A stretch of 64,000 bases of DNA from Burkholderia diffusa (GCF_001718315.1 NZ_CP013363.1:744001-808000); one strand, 5' to 3'; numbered from the stretch's first letter, positions 53,866-62,812 are shown. Made by a program: numbers and translations. The notes: generated from the sequence alone by a model not told the origin.

Positions 53866-53903
53866 GACGGCCGGCCCGGAGACTCCTGCCCTTTTTCCCG
53901 CCA

Positions 53904-54857
53904 ATGCGACACGCCACCGAGCCGGTTTCCGGCAACCTGAACTGGGACGATCTGCGCTTCTTCCTCGAAGTCGCCCGCACGCAGCGCGCGAGCGGGGCGG
54001 CGAAGCGCCTGGGCGTCGACTACACGACCGTCGCACGGCGCATTCGCGCGCTGGAGGCCGCGATGGGCACGCTGCTGTTCGACAAGTCGCGCTCCGGTGG
54101 CTTCTCGCTGACGGCCGAGGGGCAGCGGCTCGTCGCGTATGCGGACGCGATGGAGACGACCGTGCAGTCCGCGTGCGACCAGGTCGCGAATACCGGCGAG
54201 GCGCTGTCGGGTCACGTGCGGATCGGGTCGACCGAAGGGTTCGGTTGCTTTTTCCTTGCGCCGCAGCTTGCGCGGTTTCGCGTCGCGCATCCGCACGTGA
54301 CGGTCGATCTGCTGCCGGTCCCGCATTTCGTCAACCTGCCGAAGCGCGAGGCCGATCTGGCGATCACGCTCGAGCGGCCCGAACGCGGGCCTTACGTGGT
54401 CACGAAGCTGTGCGACTACCAGTTGCGGCTCTATGCGACGCGCGACTATCTCGCGAACCACGCGCCGATCACGTGCACCGACGATCTCGCGCGGCATGCA
54501 TTCATCAGCTACGTCGACGATCTCGCGTTCAGCAGCGAGCTGCTGTACCTCGAGCGCGCGGTGCCCGGCGCGACCGCCGGATTGCGCACGACGAGCGTGA
54601 TCGCGCAGGTGTTCGCGGCGCTGCAGGGCGGCGCGCTCGCGATCCTGCCGTGCTTCATGGCCGCCACGCAGCCGGCGCTGGTGCCGGTGCTGCCGGACGA
54701 TGTGGTGGTCACGCGGTGCTTCTGGCTGACCTGTCGCGAAGACCTGCGCAAGCTGCGCCGCGTGACGGCGCTGTGGGATTACCTGCGCGCGGCGGCGGAC
54801 GCGAATCGCGAACTGCTGATGGGGGCGTCGGAGCAGTTGCGATTCGTCGGGGATTGA
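53904..54857 (+). CDS. LysR-family regulator, divergent from the MHS-mmsA-mmsB genes
   Basis: The 317-residue LTTR has the HTH NWDDLRFFLEVARTQRASGA, KRLGVDYTTVARRIRALEAA and the effector phrase LSGHVRIGSTEGFGCFFLAP of the AmpR/GcvA-like group. A longer frame upstream adds 19 basic residues; the ATG at 53904 gives the normal LTTR N-terminus. Its position suggests that it controls valine/3-hydroxyisobutyrate catabolism in place of the AraC-type MmsR known from Pseudomonas. Confidence 0.92.
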   Translation: MRHATEPVSGNLNWDDLRFFLEVARTQRASGAAKRLGVDYTTVARRIRALEAAMGTLLFDKSRSGGFSLTAEGQRLVAYADAMETTVQSACDQVANTGEALSGHVRIGSTEGFGCFFLAPQLARFRVAHPHVTVDLLPVPHFVNLPKREADLAITLERPERGPYVVTKLCDYQLRLYATRDYLANHAPITCTDDLARHAFISYVDDLAFSSELLYLERAVPGATAGLRTTSVIAQVFAALQGGALAILPCFMAATQPALVPVLPDDVVVTRCFWLTCREDLRKLRRVTALWDYLRAAADANRELLMGASEQLRFVGD

Positions 54858-54979
54858 GCGCGGCCGTGCGTCACGGGCAGTCCGTCCCGAGCCGATCGGC
54901 TGCGACGACGAACGCAACCGGGCCGCGGTGACGTCCGTACGTTCACGTCGCGACCGTCATCCGCGCACATGGCCGAGCG

Positions 54980-55702
54980 TCAACCGGGGCAACCGAGCCG
55001 GTCCGCGAGCTCGTGCAGGTCCTTGACGTCGAAATCCCACGTGTCGTCGGCTTGCAGATCCGTCGTCTGGTTCGGTCCGTGTTCGGTCGGCCGCAGCACG
55101 AACGCGGTCGCGAGCCCCAGTTGCCGCGCGGCGGCCAGATCGCCGTTGTGCGCGGCGACCAGGCACAGCTCGGCAGGCGCGACGCCGAGAATTTCCACCG
55201 CTTCGGTATAGACCTTCGGCGACGGCTTGTACGCGTGCGCGACTTCGGCGCCGAGAATCGCGTCCCACGGCAGGCTGCCGTGTTTCGCCACGTCGATCAT
55301 CAGCCGGATGTTGCCGTTCGACAGCGGCGCGATCACGTAGCGCCGTTTCAGCCGCTGCAGCGCCGCGACGGAATCGGGCCATGGATCGAGCCGGTGCCAC
55401 GCGAGGTTGAGCGCGTCGATCTCCGCGTCGGGCACGCCGTCGATCCCGTAGCGGTCGAGCGTGCGCACGAGATTCTCGCGATGCAGCACGTCGAGCCGCA
55501 CGTAGCGCCTGCGTCCGCTGCGAATTTCCTCCATCGACGGCGAATATTCGCGGCGCCATGCATCGGCGAATTCGAACGGATCGCGATCCGGCGCATGGCG
55601 CGCCAGGAACGTGGCGGCTTCGCGCGCGACGCCGTTTCTCCAGTCGACGATCGTTCCGAACACGTCGAAAACGAGCGCCTTGATGTCGGCAGGGTTCGTC
55701 AT
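54980..55702 (-). CDS. Haloacid dehalogenase, type II (HAD superfamily)
   Basis: The 240-residue HAD enzyme has motif I with the nucleophile in LVFDVFGTIVDWRNGV, motif II SNGN in APLSNGNIRLMID, motif III Lys in HAYKPSPKVYTEAVEIL and a motif IV segment VAAHNGDLAAARQLGLATAF. This pattern is typical of (S)-2-haloacid dehalogenases and related phosphatases; the usual VAAHxxD motif is retained. The start at 55702 matches the family; upstream in-frame residues are not conserved-looking. Confidence 0.9.
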   Translation of the reverse strand: MTNPADIKALVFDVFGTIVDWRNGVAREAATFLARHAPDRDPFEFADAWRREYSPSMEEIRSGRRRYVRLDVLHRENLVRTLDRYGIDGVPDAEIDALNLAWHRLDPWPDSVAALQRLKRRYVIAPLSNGNIRLMIDVAKHGSLPWDAILGAEVAHAYKPSPKVYTEAVEILGVAPAELCLVAAHNGDLAAARQLGLATAFVLRPTEHGPNQTTDLQADDTWDFDVKDLHELADRLGCPG

Positions 55703-56050
55703 GGGATTCCGTGAAGGTCGGTCGAGGGAGGCGCGCTGCGCGGCGGGGTGGCAACGTGCGGCGCCGGTTCGAACGACATTGAAGCACGTATCCGCGAGCG
55801 CGGCTGGCCGTGTCGTCGCGAGTGAAGCGCGTGGTGCGGCATCAAGGGTGCGCCAAGGGGCGTGGTAGCCGGTGTTGCGACGCAAGTCACCGGCCGCGGA
55901 TCCAGGGGCCGCGCTGGAGACGGCTTGCCCATCGGCGAGTTACCGCGTGGTCCAGGTTTCGTTGTCGTCCGCCCGGGCCGATCGGCTCGGGCGGGTCAGG
56001 ACACGCACCGCGCGCTTGCGGCCGCGACGCGTGTCGGGTTCGCGCCGCAA
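55703..56050. other. Intergenic region, no gene seen
   Basis: This 348-bp gap lies between the dehalogenase start and the isochorismatase-like stop on the same strand. Apart from a weak inverted repeat CGCCCG/CGGGCG near 55970-55995, a possible terminator for the hydrolase gene, no protein-like frame or repeat was found. Confidence 0.5.
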
Positions 56051-56689
56051 TCAGCTCTTGTCGTACGAGAACTGGATGCCCGCGGTGCCGCCGGTTTCGA
56101 TGAACAGGTTCATGAACGCGGGAACGGTTTCGCTGCGCGCCCAATCGCGCTGCAGTTCGCAGAACAGTTGCGCGACGCTGATCATCCGGCCGCCGGCCTG
56201 CTCGATGCGACGCAGCGCGGCTTCGTGCGCGGCGACCGACGTGCCGCCGACCGCGTCGACGACCACATAGACTTCGTAGCCGGCCTTCAGCGCGTCGAGT
56301 GCCGGGAAGGTCAGGCATGCCTCGGTCCACAGCGCGGTCATGATCAGCTTCTTGCGGCCGGTCGCCTCGACGGCCTTGCGGAACTCGACGTCTTCCCACG
56401 AGTTGATGCTGGTGCGGTCGTAGGTCGGATAGCCTTCGAGCGCGGCGCGCAACTGCGGGATCGGCGGCTTGTTCAGGCCGGTCTTCACGTTGACGGTCGA
56501 GTGGACGATCGGAAGGTTGTATGCAACCGCGGCCTTCGAAGTGCCGACGATGTTGTTGATCAGAAGCTGGCGATCCATCGACGCGATGGAGTTCACCTGG
56601 ACCGGCTGGTAATCGATGACGATGAACGCCGCGTTCTGCGGGGTGAGCAGGTGGTCGTTCACGGGATCGCGAATCGGTTCGCTTGCCAT
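56051..56689 (-). CDS. Isochorismatase-like cysteine hydrolase (YcaC type)
   Basis: The 212-residue hydrolase has the Asp-Lys-Cys triad of the isochorismatase fold: Asp26 in AAFIVIDYQPVQVNS, Lys in RKKLIMTALWTEAC and Cys in TEACLTFPALDALKAGYEVY. The length and the phrase NSWEDVEFRKAVEATGRKK are those of the YcaC group, octameric enzymes with uncertain natural substrate. It is divergent from a LysR gene that probably regulates it. Confidence 0.9.
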   Translation of the reverse strand: MASEPIRDPVNDHLLTPQNAAFIVIDYQPVQVNSIASMDRQLLINNIVGTSKAAVAYNLPIVHSTVNVKTGLNKPPIPQLRAALEGYPTYDRTSINSWEDVEFRKAVEATGRKKLIMTALWTEACLTFPALDALKAGYEVYVVVDAVGGTSVAAHEAALRRIEQAGGRMISVAQLFCELQRDWARSETVPAFMNLFIETGGTAGIQFSYDKS

Positions 56690-56822
56690 GGTTGTCTCCA
56701 GAAACGATGCAGGAAGTGAGAGAAATCCGAGGGTCCAGGGCAGCCGCGGGGTCGCGGCGGTGCGCCCCTGCGGTCACAGACGTCCGATGCGGTTGCACGG
56801 CGCGCGAATGCCGCGGGCCCAT

Positions 56823-56841
56823 CGAATAAAGATGCTATTCG
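56823..56841. promoter_or_regulatory. Interrupted palindrome, candidate LysR box
   Basis: CGAATA-N7-TATTCG is a perfect 6-bp inverted repeat of T-N11-A character in the 212-bp divergent gap between the hydrolase and LysR genes. Its spacing fits an LTTR recognition site. Confidence 0.5.
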
Positions 56842-56880
56842 TGCAACAAGCGGGTTTCCAGCCTCTTAAAATGCCGTCAG

Positions 56881-56898
56881 TGTTCTATGGGTGGAACA
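56881..56898. promoter_or_regulatory. Palindrome over the LysR ribosome-binding site
   Basis: TGTTC-N8-GAACA ends three bases before the LysR ATG at 56902 and includes GGTGG, the probable Shine-Dalgarno. Either the regulator blocks its own expression here or the RNA folds over the start. It also argues against the ATG at 56887, which lies inside it. Confidence 0.4.
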
Positions 56899-56901
56899 AT
56901 C

Positions 56902-57795
56902 ATGGATGATCTGAACGACCTCTACTATTTCGTGAAGGTGGTCGAGCATGGCGGATTCACGCAGGCGGGGCGGGCACTGGATATCCCGAAGTCGACGCTG
57001 AGCCGGCGCATCGCCGCGCTCGAAGCGCAATACGACGTGCGGCTGCTGCAGCGGACGACGCGTCATTTCACGGTTACGGAAACCGGCCGCGAATTCTACG
57101 AGCGCTGCCTGGCGGTGCTCGTCGAAGCCGACGCGGCGCGCGAGGTGATCGAGCGCCGGCACGCGGAGCCGCGCGGGATCGTCCGGGTGGGCTGCCCGAC
57201 CGCGCTGCTCGAATATCGCGTAAGCGAGCTCGTCGCGCGCTTCATGGCGATTCATCCGGCGGTGCATGTGCATCTCGAGGCGACGAACCGCCGCGTCGAC
57301 CTGTTGAGCGAAGGCTTCGACCTGGCGCTGCGCGTGCGTTTCCCGCCACTGGAGGACAGCGGCCTCGTGATGCGGATCCTCGGCGACAGCCCGCAGCGGC
57401 TGGTGGCCGCACCGCAATGGCTGCACGGGCGCGCCGTGCCGGCCGAACCGGCCGAGCTGGCCGGCGAGCCGAGCCTCGATTGGGGGCCGGCGCGGCATCA
57501 TGTGTGGCAGCTGGTCGGGCCGAACGGCGAGCAGGCGCAACTGCGCCATCACCCGCGCTACATCTCCGACGACATGCACGCGCTGCGCGACGCCGCGATG
57601 CACGGCGTCGGCATCGTGCAGCTGCCGTGCATGGTCGTCGAGGACGCCCTGCGCGACGGCACGCTGATCGACGTGCTGCCGGGATGGGCGCCGAGAGGCG
57701 GCGTGATCCACGCGGTGTTTCCGTCGCGACGCGGGCTCCTGCCGCGCGTACGGCTGCTGATCGACTTCCTCGCCGAGCATATCCGCAAGGACTGA
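56902..57795 (+). CDS. LysR-family regulator, divergent from the isochorismatase-like gene
   Basis: The 297-residue LTTR starts MDDLNDLYYFVKVVEHGGFT, with helix RALDIPKSTLSRRIAALEAQ and the phrase RLLQRTTRHFTVTETGREFY of the large CrgA/DsdC-like group. The effector domain begins GIVRVGCPTALLEYRVSELV. The ATG at 56902 is chosen over 56887 because GGTGG gives proper spacing. Two palindromes upstream are likely its operators. Confidence 0.92.
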   Translation: MDDLNDLYYFVKVVEHGGFTQAGRALDIPKSTLSRRIAALEAQYDVRLLQRTTRHFTVTETGREFYERCLAVLVEADAAREVIERRHAEPRGIVRVGCPTALLEYRVSELVARFMAIHPAVHVHLEATNRRVDLLSEGFDLALRVRFPPLEDSGLVMRILGDSPQRLVAAPQWLHGRAVPAEPAELAGEPSLDWGPARHHVWQLVGPNGEQAQLRHHPRYISDDMHALRDAAMHGVGIVQLPCMVVEDALRDGTLIDVLPGWAPRGGVIHAVFPSRRGLLPRVRLLIDFLAEHIRKD

Positions 57796-57899
57796 CGGCG
57801 TCACAATCGTCGGACGAATCGGTTCCGGCGGCGGGCCGCCGCGACCGCGCGTAAGCCCTGATGCGCGCGGACGCGCAGCCCTGCACGGATTGGTATTAA

Positions 57900-60287
57900 A
57901 TGTATTTTGGTGCGCGTCAGGGGCGCGCCCGAATGGGGACGCACCGGGGGCACGCAGACCGGCTGCGGAAAACGGCACGAAGCATCGCTAACGAATCGGG
58001 CGCATCAGACCCGGTTGAACTGACGGCAGGATTCGTCTTGAATACCGAACCGCAAAGTTCTCGCTACAGTCTCGGCCTCGCGGCGGAAGTGCTCGCCTCC
58101 GAGCAGAGCGTGCTGAGGCTGATCACGCGCAACACACCGCTGCCGGAACTGCTCGTCGAGGTATGCAGGCGCGCCGAGGCGCTGCTCGGCGACGGCGCAT
58201 CGTGCACGATCCTGCTGCTCGATGCGGACGGCGTGCACGTACACGTCGGCGCCGCGCCGTCGCTTCCCGCGCAGTACAGCGCGGCGATCGACGGGGCAGC
58301 GATCGGGCCCGCCGCGGGCTCGTGCGGCACGGCGATGTACGAGCGGCGGATGATCGCCGTCGAGGACATCGAAACCGATCCGCTGTGGGCCGACTTTCAA
58401 TCGTTCGCGTTGCCGTTCGGATTGCGCGCGTGCTGGTCGGTGCCGTTCCTGGACGACGCGGGCACCGTGCTCGGCGCGTTCGCCGTCTATCACCGTGCGC
58501 CGCGGCGCCCCACGGACGCGGAAACCGACCTGCTGCGCGATATCGGCAACAGCGTCGGCCTCGCGGTGCATCAGGACCGGATCGCGCGGCAGCTCGCGCG
58601 CAGCGAGGAGCATCACCGCCTGGTCGTCAACAGCTTGAACGAAGGGATTCTCGTCGTGTCGCCCGCTGGCGTGGTGGTCGCGAGCAATCCGAGCGCGAAC
58701 CGGATGATGCGCGTGAAGGGCGAGCTCGTCGGCCGCCGGCTGTCGACCGTGATCCTGTACAAGCTGTACGAGGACGGCACGCCGATCGAGCCCGATGATT
58801 GGCCGAGCCGGCGTGCGTTCGCGACGGCCACGCCGCTGCTCGACTACACGGTCGGCTTCGGGCTTGCCGACGGCGGCATCATCTGGGTGCGCGGCAACGC
58901 GGTGCCGATCGTGAAGCCGGGCGAGACGCAGCCTGAATCGGTGCTCATGTCGTTTCACGACATCGGCCCCGTGCGCGAAGCGCAGCAACAGCTTCGCTAC
59001 CTGGCGACACGCGACGCGCTCACGGGCCTGTACAACCGGCGTTGGCTCGCCGACCGGATGCGCGAGCTGTTCGGCGCGCGCGATGCGGCGGCGCGGCCTG
59101 CGCGTGTCGCGATCCTGTTCATCGATCTCGTCGGCTTCAAGAAGGTCAACGACACGGCCGGCCATGACGCCGGCGACGCGCTGCTGCGCAGCGTCGCGGC
59201 GCGCCTCGCGGCGTGCGCGGGCGGGCGCCACGCGCTCACGCGCGTCGGCGGCGACGAGTTCGTGATCCTCGTCGACGATTGCGACGACCCCGACGAACTC
59301 TCCGTGCTCGCACGCGAGGTGATCGATACGATCGCGAAGCCGTTCGCGATCGCGAACAACGAGTACTGGCTCGGCGTGTCGATCGGGATCAGCGTCGCAC
59401 CGCGCGACGGCGACGATGCGGCCACGCTGATGCGCAACGCCGATTCCGCGATGTACGACGCGAAGCAGCGCGGCCGCAACCACTTCACGTTCTTCACCGC
59501 GCAGTTGAACCTGCGCCTGCAGCGCCGCTTCGCGATCGAGCAGTCGCTGCGGCGCGCGATTGCCTCGGATGCGCTGCGGCTCGCCTACCAGCCGGTGGTC
59601 GACGCGCGCAGCGGCCGCACGGTCGGCGCAGAAGCGCTGCTGCGCTGGACGAGCCCCGAGCTCGGGCCGATGTCGCCGACGGAGTTCATCCCGGTCGCGG
59701 AAGATACCGGGCTCATCGTCGTGATCGGCCAGTGGGTACTCGAAACGGCCTGCCGGCAGGCCGCCGAATGGCGCCGCACGATCGCCCCCGACCTGATGCT
59801 GGCGGTCAACCTGTCGCCGCGGCAGTTCCACGAGGGGCTCGTCGAGTCGGTCGACCGCTGCCTCGAGCAAACGCGGCTCGATCCGGGCGCGCTCGAACTG
59901 GAGATTACCGAAGGACTGCTGATGAACGACACGGACACCGTGCTACCGATGCTCGAGGCGCTCACGGACATGAACGTGCGGATCTCGGTCGACGACTTCG
60001 GCACCGGTTATTCGTCGCTCGCGTACCTGAAGCGTTTTCCGCTGCACAACCTGAAGGTCGACCGTTCGTTCGTGTCGGGTGTGCCCGATCATCGCGACTC
60101 GGTCGCGATCACGCAGGCCGTCGTCGCAATGGCGCATTCGCTCGGGATGAAGGTCACCGCGGAAGGCGTCGAGACCCAGGCGCAATCGTGGTTCCTGCAG
60201 CAGATCGGCTGCGACATGCAGCAGGGCTACCTGTTCGGCCGGCCGCTCGATCCGGCCGACTACGCGCGACGGCTCGTCACGGTGTAG
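57900..60287 (+). CDS. GAF-PAS-GGDEF-EAL c-di-GMP enzyme
   Basis: The 795-residue protein is predicted to be cytoplasmic. It has a GAF domain (about residues 60-225, PFGLRACWSVPFLDDAGTVL), a PAS domain (about 240-360, LNEGILVVSPAGVVVASNPS), GGDEF at about residue 450 (RVGGDEFVI, intact) and EAL from about residue 578 (GAEALLRW). EAL residues are all present: NLSPRQF, EITEG, DDFGTGYSS, KVDRSFV and EGVET. No RxxD inhibitory site precedes GGDEF (GGRH). Both synthesis and hydrolysis of c-di-GMP are possible. The N-terminus is uncertain: a TTG at 58038 with GGCAGGA upstream may be the true start. Confidence 0.92.
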   Translation: MYFGARQGRARMGTHRGHADRLRKTARSIANESGASDPVELTAGFVLNTEPQSSRYSLGLAAEVLASEQSVLRLITRNTPLPELLVEVCRRAEALLGDGASCTILLLDADGVHVHVGAAPSLPAQYSAAIDGAAIGPAAGSCGTAMYERRMIAVEDIETDPLWADFQSFALPFGLRACWSVPFLDDAGTVLGAFAVYHRAPRRPTDAETDLLRDIGNSVGLAVHQDRIARQLARSEEHHRLVVNSLNEGILVVSPAGVVVASNPSANRMMRVKGELVGRRLSTVILYKLYEDGTPIEPDDWPSRRAFATATPLLDYTVGFGLADGGIIWVRGNAVPIVKPGETQPESVLMSFHDIGPVREAQQQLRYLATRDALTGLYNRRWLADRMRELFGARDAAARPARVAILFIDLVGFKKVNDTAGHDAGDALLRSVAARLAACAGGRHALTRVGGDEFVILVDDCDDPDELSVLAREVIDTIAKPFAIANNEYWLGVSIGISVAPRDGDDAATLMRNADSAMYDAKQRGRNHFTFFTAQLNLRLQRRFAIEQSLRRAIASDALRLAYQPVVDARSGRTVGAEALLRWTSPELGPMSPTEFIPVAEDTGLIVVIGQWVLETACRQAAEWRRTIAPDLMLAVNLSPRQFHEGLVESVDRCLEQTRLDPGALELEITEGLLMNDTDTVLPMLEALTDMNVRISVDDFGTGYSSLAYLKRFPLHNLKVDRSFVSGVPDHRDSVAITQAVVAMAHSLGMKVTAEGVETQAQSWFLQQIGCDMQQGYLFGRPLDPADYARRLVTV

Positions 60288-60294
60288 GGCCTGT

Positions 60295-61386
60295 TCACGC
60301 GAAACCGCCGCCGACCGGCGGGGCCGCGGGTGCGGGCGGCGCATCGATCTCGACGCGATTCTTGCCGTCGTGCTTCGCGCGGTAGAGCGCGCGATCGGCC
60401 GCCTCGATCAGCGACGTCGTCGGCACACCGGCGGCCGGCACGATGCTCGCGCCGCCGATGCTGATTGTCACGTAGCGACCCGTTGACGAGTGCGCGTGCT
60501 CGAGCCGCAGCGACTCGACCGCGAGACGGATCTTCTCGCCGAGCAGCCGCGCGGCGCCCGGGGACGTGGCCGGCATCACGACCGCGAACTCCTCGCCGCC
60601 GAAGCGCGCGGCGAGATCGCCGGCCTGCCCGAGGCTGCGTTCGATGGTGGCCGCGACCTGCTTGAGCACGCTGTCGCCCGACACGTGGCCGTACGTGTCG
60701 TTGTACAGCTTGAAGTTGTCGACGTCGATCATCAGCAGCGACAGCTCGCTGCGCTCGCGCGTGCCGCGCCGCCATTCGGCCGCCAGGTATTCGTCGAGAT
60801 AGCGGCGGTTCGACAGCCCGGTCAGGCCATCCGAATGCGTGAGGCGCCGCAGTTCGAGATTCGCCTCAAGCAATTGCTGCTGCGATTGCCGCAGCGCACG
60901 ATAGGCCTCGTCGCGCTGCAGCAGGTTCATGTACGAGCGCGAGTGATAGCGGATCCGCGCGATCAGCTCGATGCGATCGGGCAGTTTCACGAGGTAGTCG
61001 TTCGCGCCGGCCGCGAACGCGGCGCTCTTGATCACTGGCTCTTCCTGCGTCGACAGCACGATGATCGGCACGTCGCGCGTCGCCGGATTCGCGCGGTACG
61101 CCTTCACGAGGCTCAACCCGTCGGTGCCGGGCATCACGAGATCCTGCAGGATCACGGTTGGCCGCGTCTCGATCGCGCTCGCCAGCGCGTCGTCCGAGCG
61201 CGGGCAGTAGTGGAAGTCGATGCCGTCTTCGTCGACAAGCGCGCGCCGGATGGCTTCCGCGACGATCGTCTGATCATCGACCAGCAGGACCATCGCGGGG
61301 GCGTCGGCGTGCGGCGTGGGTGCTGCGTGCGCGGCGCCGAACGCCGCATGCAGACCGCCGGGCGGGCGGGTGAAGTCGCTAGTCAT
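60295..61386 (-). CDS. Receiver-GGDEF diguanylate cyclase, WspR-like
   Basis: The 363-residue protein has an intact receiver (MVLLVDDQTIVAEAIRRALV, phospho-Asp in TVILQDLVMPGTDG, Lys in YLVKLPDR). A coiled-coil linker (YRALRQSQQQLLEANLELRR) leads to a GGDEF domain (LTHSDGLTGLSNRRYLDEYL, GGEEF intact). The length and linker match WspR of Pseudomonas. The inhibitory site before GGEEF reads QAGD rather than RxxD. It lies 55 bases downstream of a CheB gene and its stop is 7 bases from the stop of the convergent GGDEF-EAL gene. Confidence 0.92.
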   Translation of the reverse strand: MTSDFTRPPGGLHAAFGAAHAAPTPHADAPAMVLLVDDQTIVAEAIRRALVDEDGIDFHYCPRSDDALASAIETRPTVILQDLVMPGTDGLSLVKAYRANPATRDVPIIVLSTQEEPVIKSAAFAAGANDYLVKLPDRIELIARIRYHSRSYMNLLQRDEAYRALRQSQQQLLEANLELRRLTHSDGLTGLSNRRYLDEYLAAEWRRGTRERSELSLLMIDVDNFKLYNDTYGHVSGDSVLKQVAATIERSLGQAGDLAARFGGEEFAVVMPATSPGAARLLGEKIRLAVESLRLEHAHSSTGRYVTISIGGASIVPAAGVPTTSLIEAADRALYRAKHDGKNRVEIDAPPAPAAPPVGGGFA

Positions 61387-61441
61387 GATTGATGCAGGGT
61401 TGCGCCATGGCAGCGATGAGTGTGACAGGGTTTCATCGGGC

Positions 61442-62446
61442 TCAGATCCGCGCCAGTGCCACCAACTCGCCCGCGATGCGCTCGAGCGGCAGGATCGCGC
61501 GCGCGGCGCCGAGCGTCGCGGCCGCCTTCGGCATGCCGTAGACGGCGCTGGTTGCCTCGTCCTGCGCGATCGTGTGACAGCCCTTCATCCGCAGTGCCTT
61601 CAGACCGATCGCGCCGTCGCGTCCCATGCCCGTCAGCAGCACGCCGATCACGCGGCCCGGCCAGTGCTCGGTGAGGCTGTTGAAGAACACGTCGACCGAT
61701 GGCCGGTACGGCGTGGCGGCCGGCTCGCGCGTGTATTCGAGCGTGCCGGTGCGCGTGATGCGCAGGTGATCGTCGGTCGCCGCGAGCAGCGCGACGCCCG
61801 GCTGTGGGCGGTCGCCTTCGTGCGCGACGCGCACGGTCAGCGGCGTCTGGCCGTCGAGCCATTGCGCCATCCCTTCGGCGAACGCGCGATCGACGTGCTG
61901 GACGATCACGATCGGCGCGCTGAAGTCGGTCGGCAGGCTGCCGAGGATCGACGCGAGCGCGCCGGGGCCGCCGGCGGACGCCCCAATCGCGATCAGTGGG
62001 CCACCGCTCGCGCGCGCGGTCGTGCCGGCCGCGCGGACGCCGCCGGGCGCGTCGAGCAGCCGGCCGATCTGGTCGATTTTCGCGAGCAGCAGCCGCGCGG
62101 TGTCGCCGCCGGCGCCGTCGCCGAGGCGCGGCGTGTCGACCGCGTCGAGCGCGCCCGCGCCCATCGCTTCGAACACGCGCCACGCGTTCGCGCCGATGCA
62201 GCTCGTCACGATCAGGATCGCGCATGGGCGGCCGGAACGCATGATCCGCCGCGTCGCCTCGATGCCGTCGAACTTCGGCATGATCAGGTCCATCAGCACG
62301 ACGTCGGGCGGTTGCGCGGCGCATAGTTCGACGGCCTGCGCGCCGTCGGTCGCGACCCACAGCACGCGATGCTCGGGCCGGTGCGCGAGCGCGCGGCGCA
62401 TCGCCTCGACGGCAAGCGGGAGGTCGTTGACGATGCCGATGTTCAC
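61442..62446 (-). CDS. CheB-type protein-glutamate methylesterase (WspF-like)
   Basis: The 334-residue protein has an N-terminal receiver (MNIGIVNDLPLAVEAMRRAL with phospho-Asp in VVLMDLIMPKFDG) and a C-terminal methylesterase with its triad: Ser in GASAGGPGAL, His in VIVQHVDRAF and Asp in LTGMGRDGAIG. WspF is the CheB of the Wsp surface-sensing system. The start is a GTG at 62446 with GGAG upstream. No receptor, CheW, CheR or CheA gene is within the window, so the pair with WspR stands alone here. Confidence 0.9.
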   Translation of the reverse strand: MNIGIVNDLPLAVEAMRRALAHRPEHRVLWVATDGAQAVELCAAQPPDVVLMDLIMPKFDGIEATRRIMRSGRPCAILIVTSCIGANAWRVFEAMGAGALDAVDTPRLGDGAGGDTARLLLAKIDQIGRLLDAPGGVRAAGTTARASGGPLIAIGASAGGPGALASILGSLPTDFSAPIVIVQHVDRAFAEGMAQWLDGQTPLTVRVAHEGDRPQPGVALLAATDDHLRITRTGTLEYTREPAATPYRPSVDVFFNSLTEHWPGRVIGVLLTGMGRDGAIGLKALRMKGCHTIAQDEATSAVYGMPKAAATLGAARAILPLERIAGELVALARI

Positions 62447-62556
62447 AAGCGGGATACTCCGGTCGGTTCGTAGTGTTGGATATGGGCCGGGTTCATGAAA
62501 GGCGGTGCCGGGTCGGCGCCGCCGAACGGCATCGGCGGGCGGGCGGCACGGAATTC

Positions 62557-62613
62557 TTTTCGATTGGCGACGCCCGAATGCTGTCATGCGGCGCGAGCGG
62601 CGGCAATCGAAAA
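62557..62613. promoter_or_regulatory. 10-bp inverted repeat upstream of the CheB gene
   Basis: TTTTCGATTG (62557-62566) and CAATCGAAAA (62604-62613) are perfect inverted copies 37 bases apart, about 110 bases upstream of the CheB start. They may be two half-sites for a dimeric regulator or for looping. Confidence 0.35.
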
Positions 62614-62812
62614 AATTGCGCATTGCATCGTTTCCGACCCTTTCCTCTATGGCCGAGCGGGATTTTTTGCCGCCCCGGGAGGCGGACGGCCGTGCGCAGG
62701 ATCATGCTGCAGCGCGGCCACGCGCCGCGGCGCATTCGTTTTCAACGGGAAGGGGCGCCGGCACGGGTTCCCGCGCAGGCACCGGCGAGCCGGCCGCACA
62801 GGCCGGCACACC

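Noticed and set aside
55862..56719. Plus-strand open frames opposite the isochorismatase-like gene.
   Set aside because: No motifs or ribosome-binding site; they mirror the hydrolase gene on the other strand.
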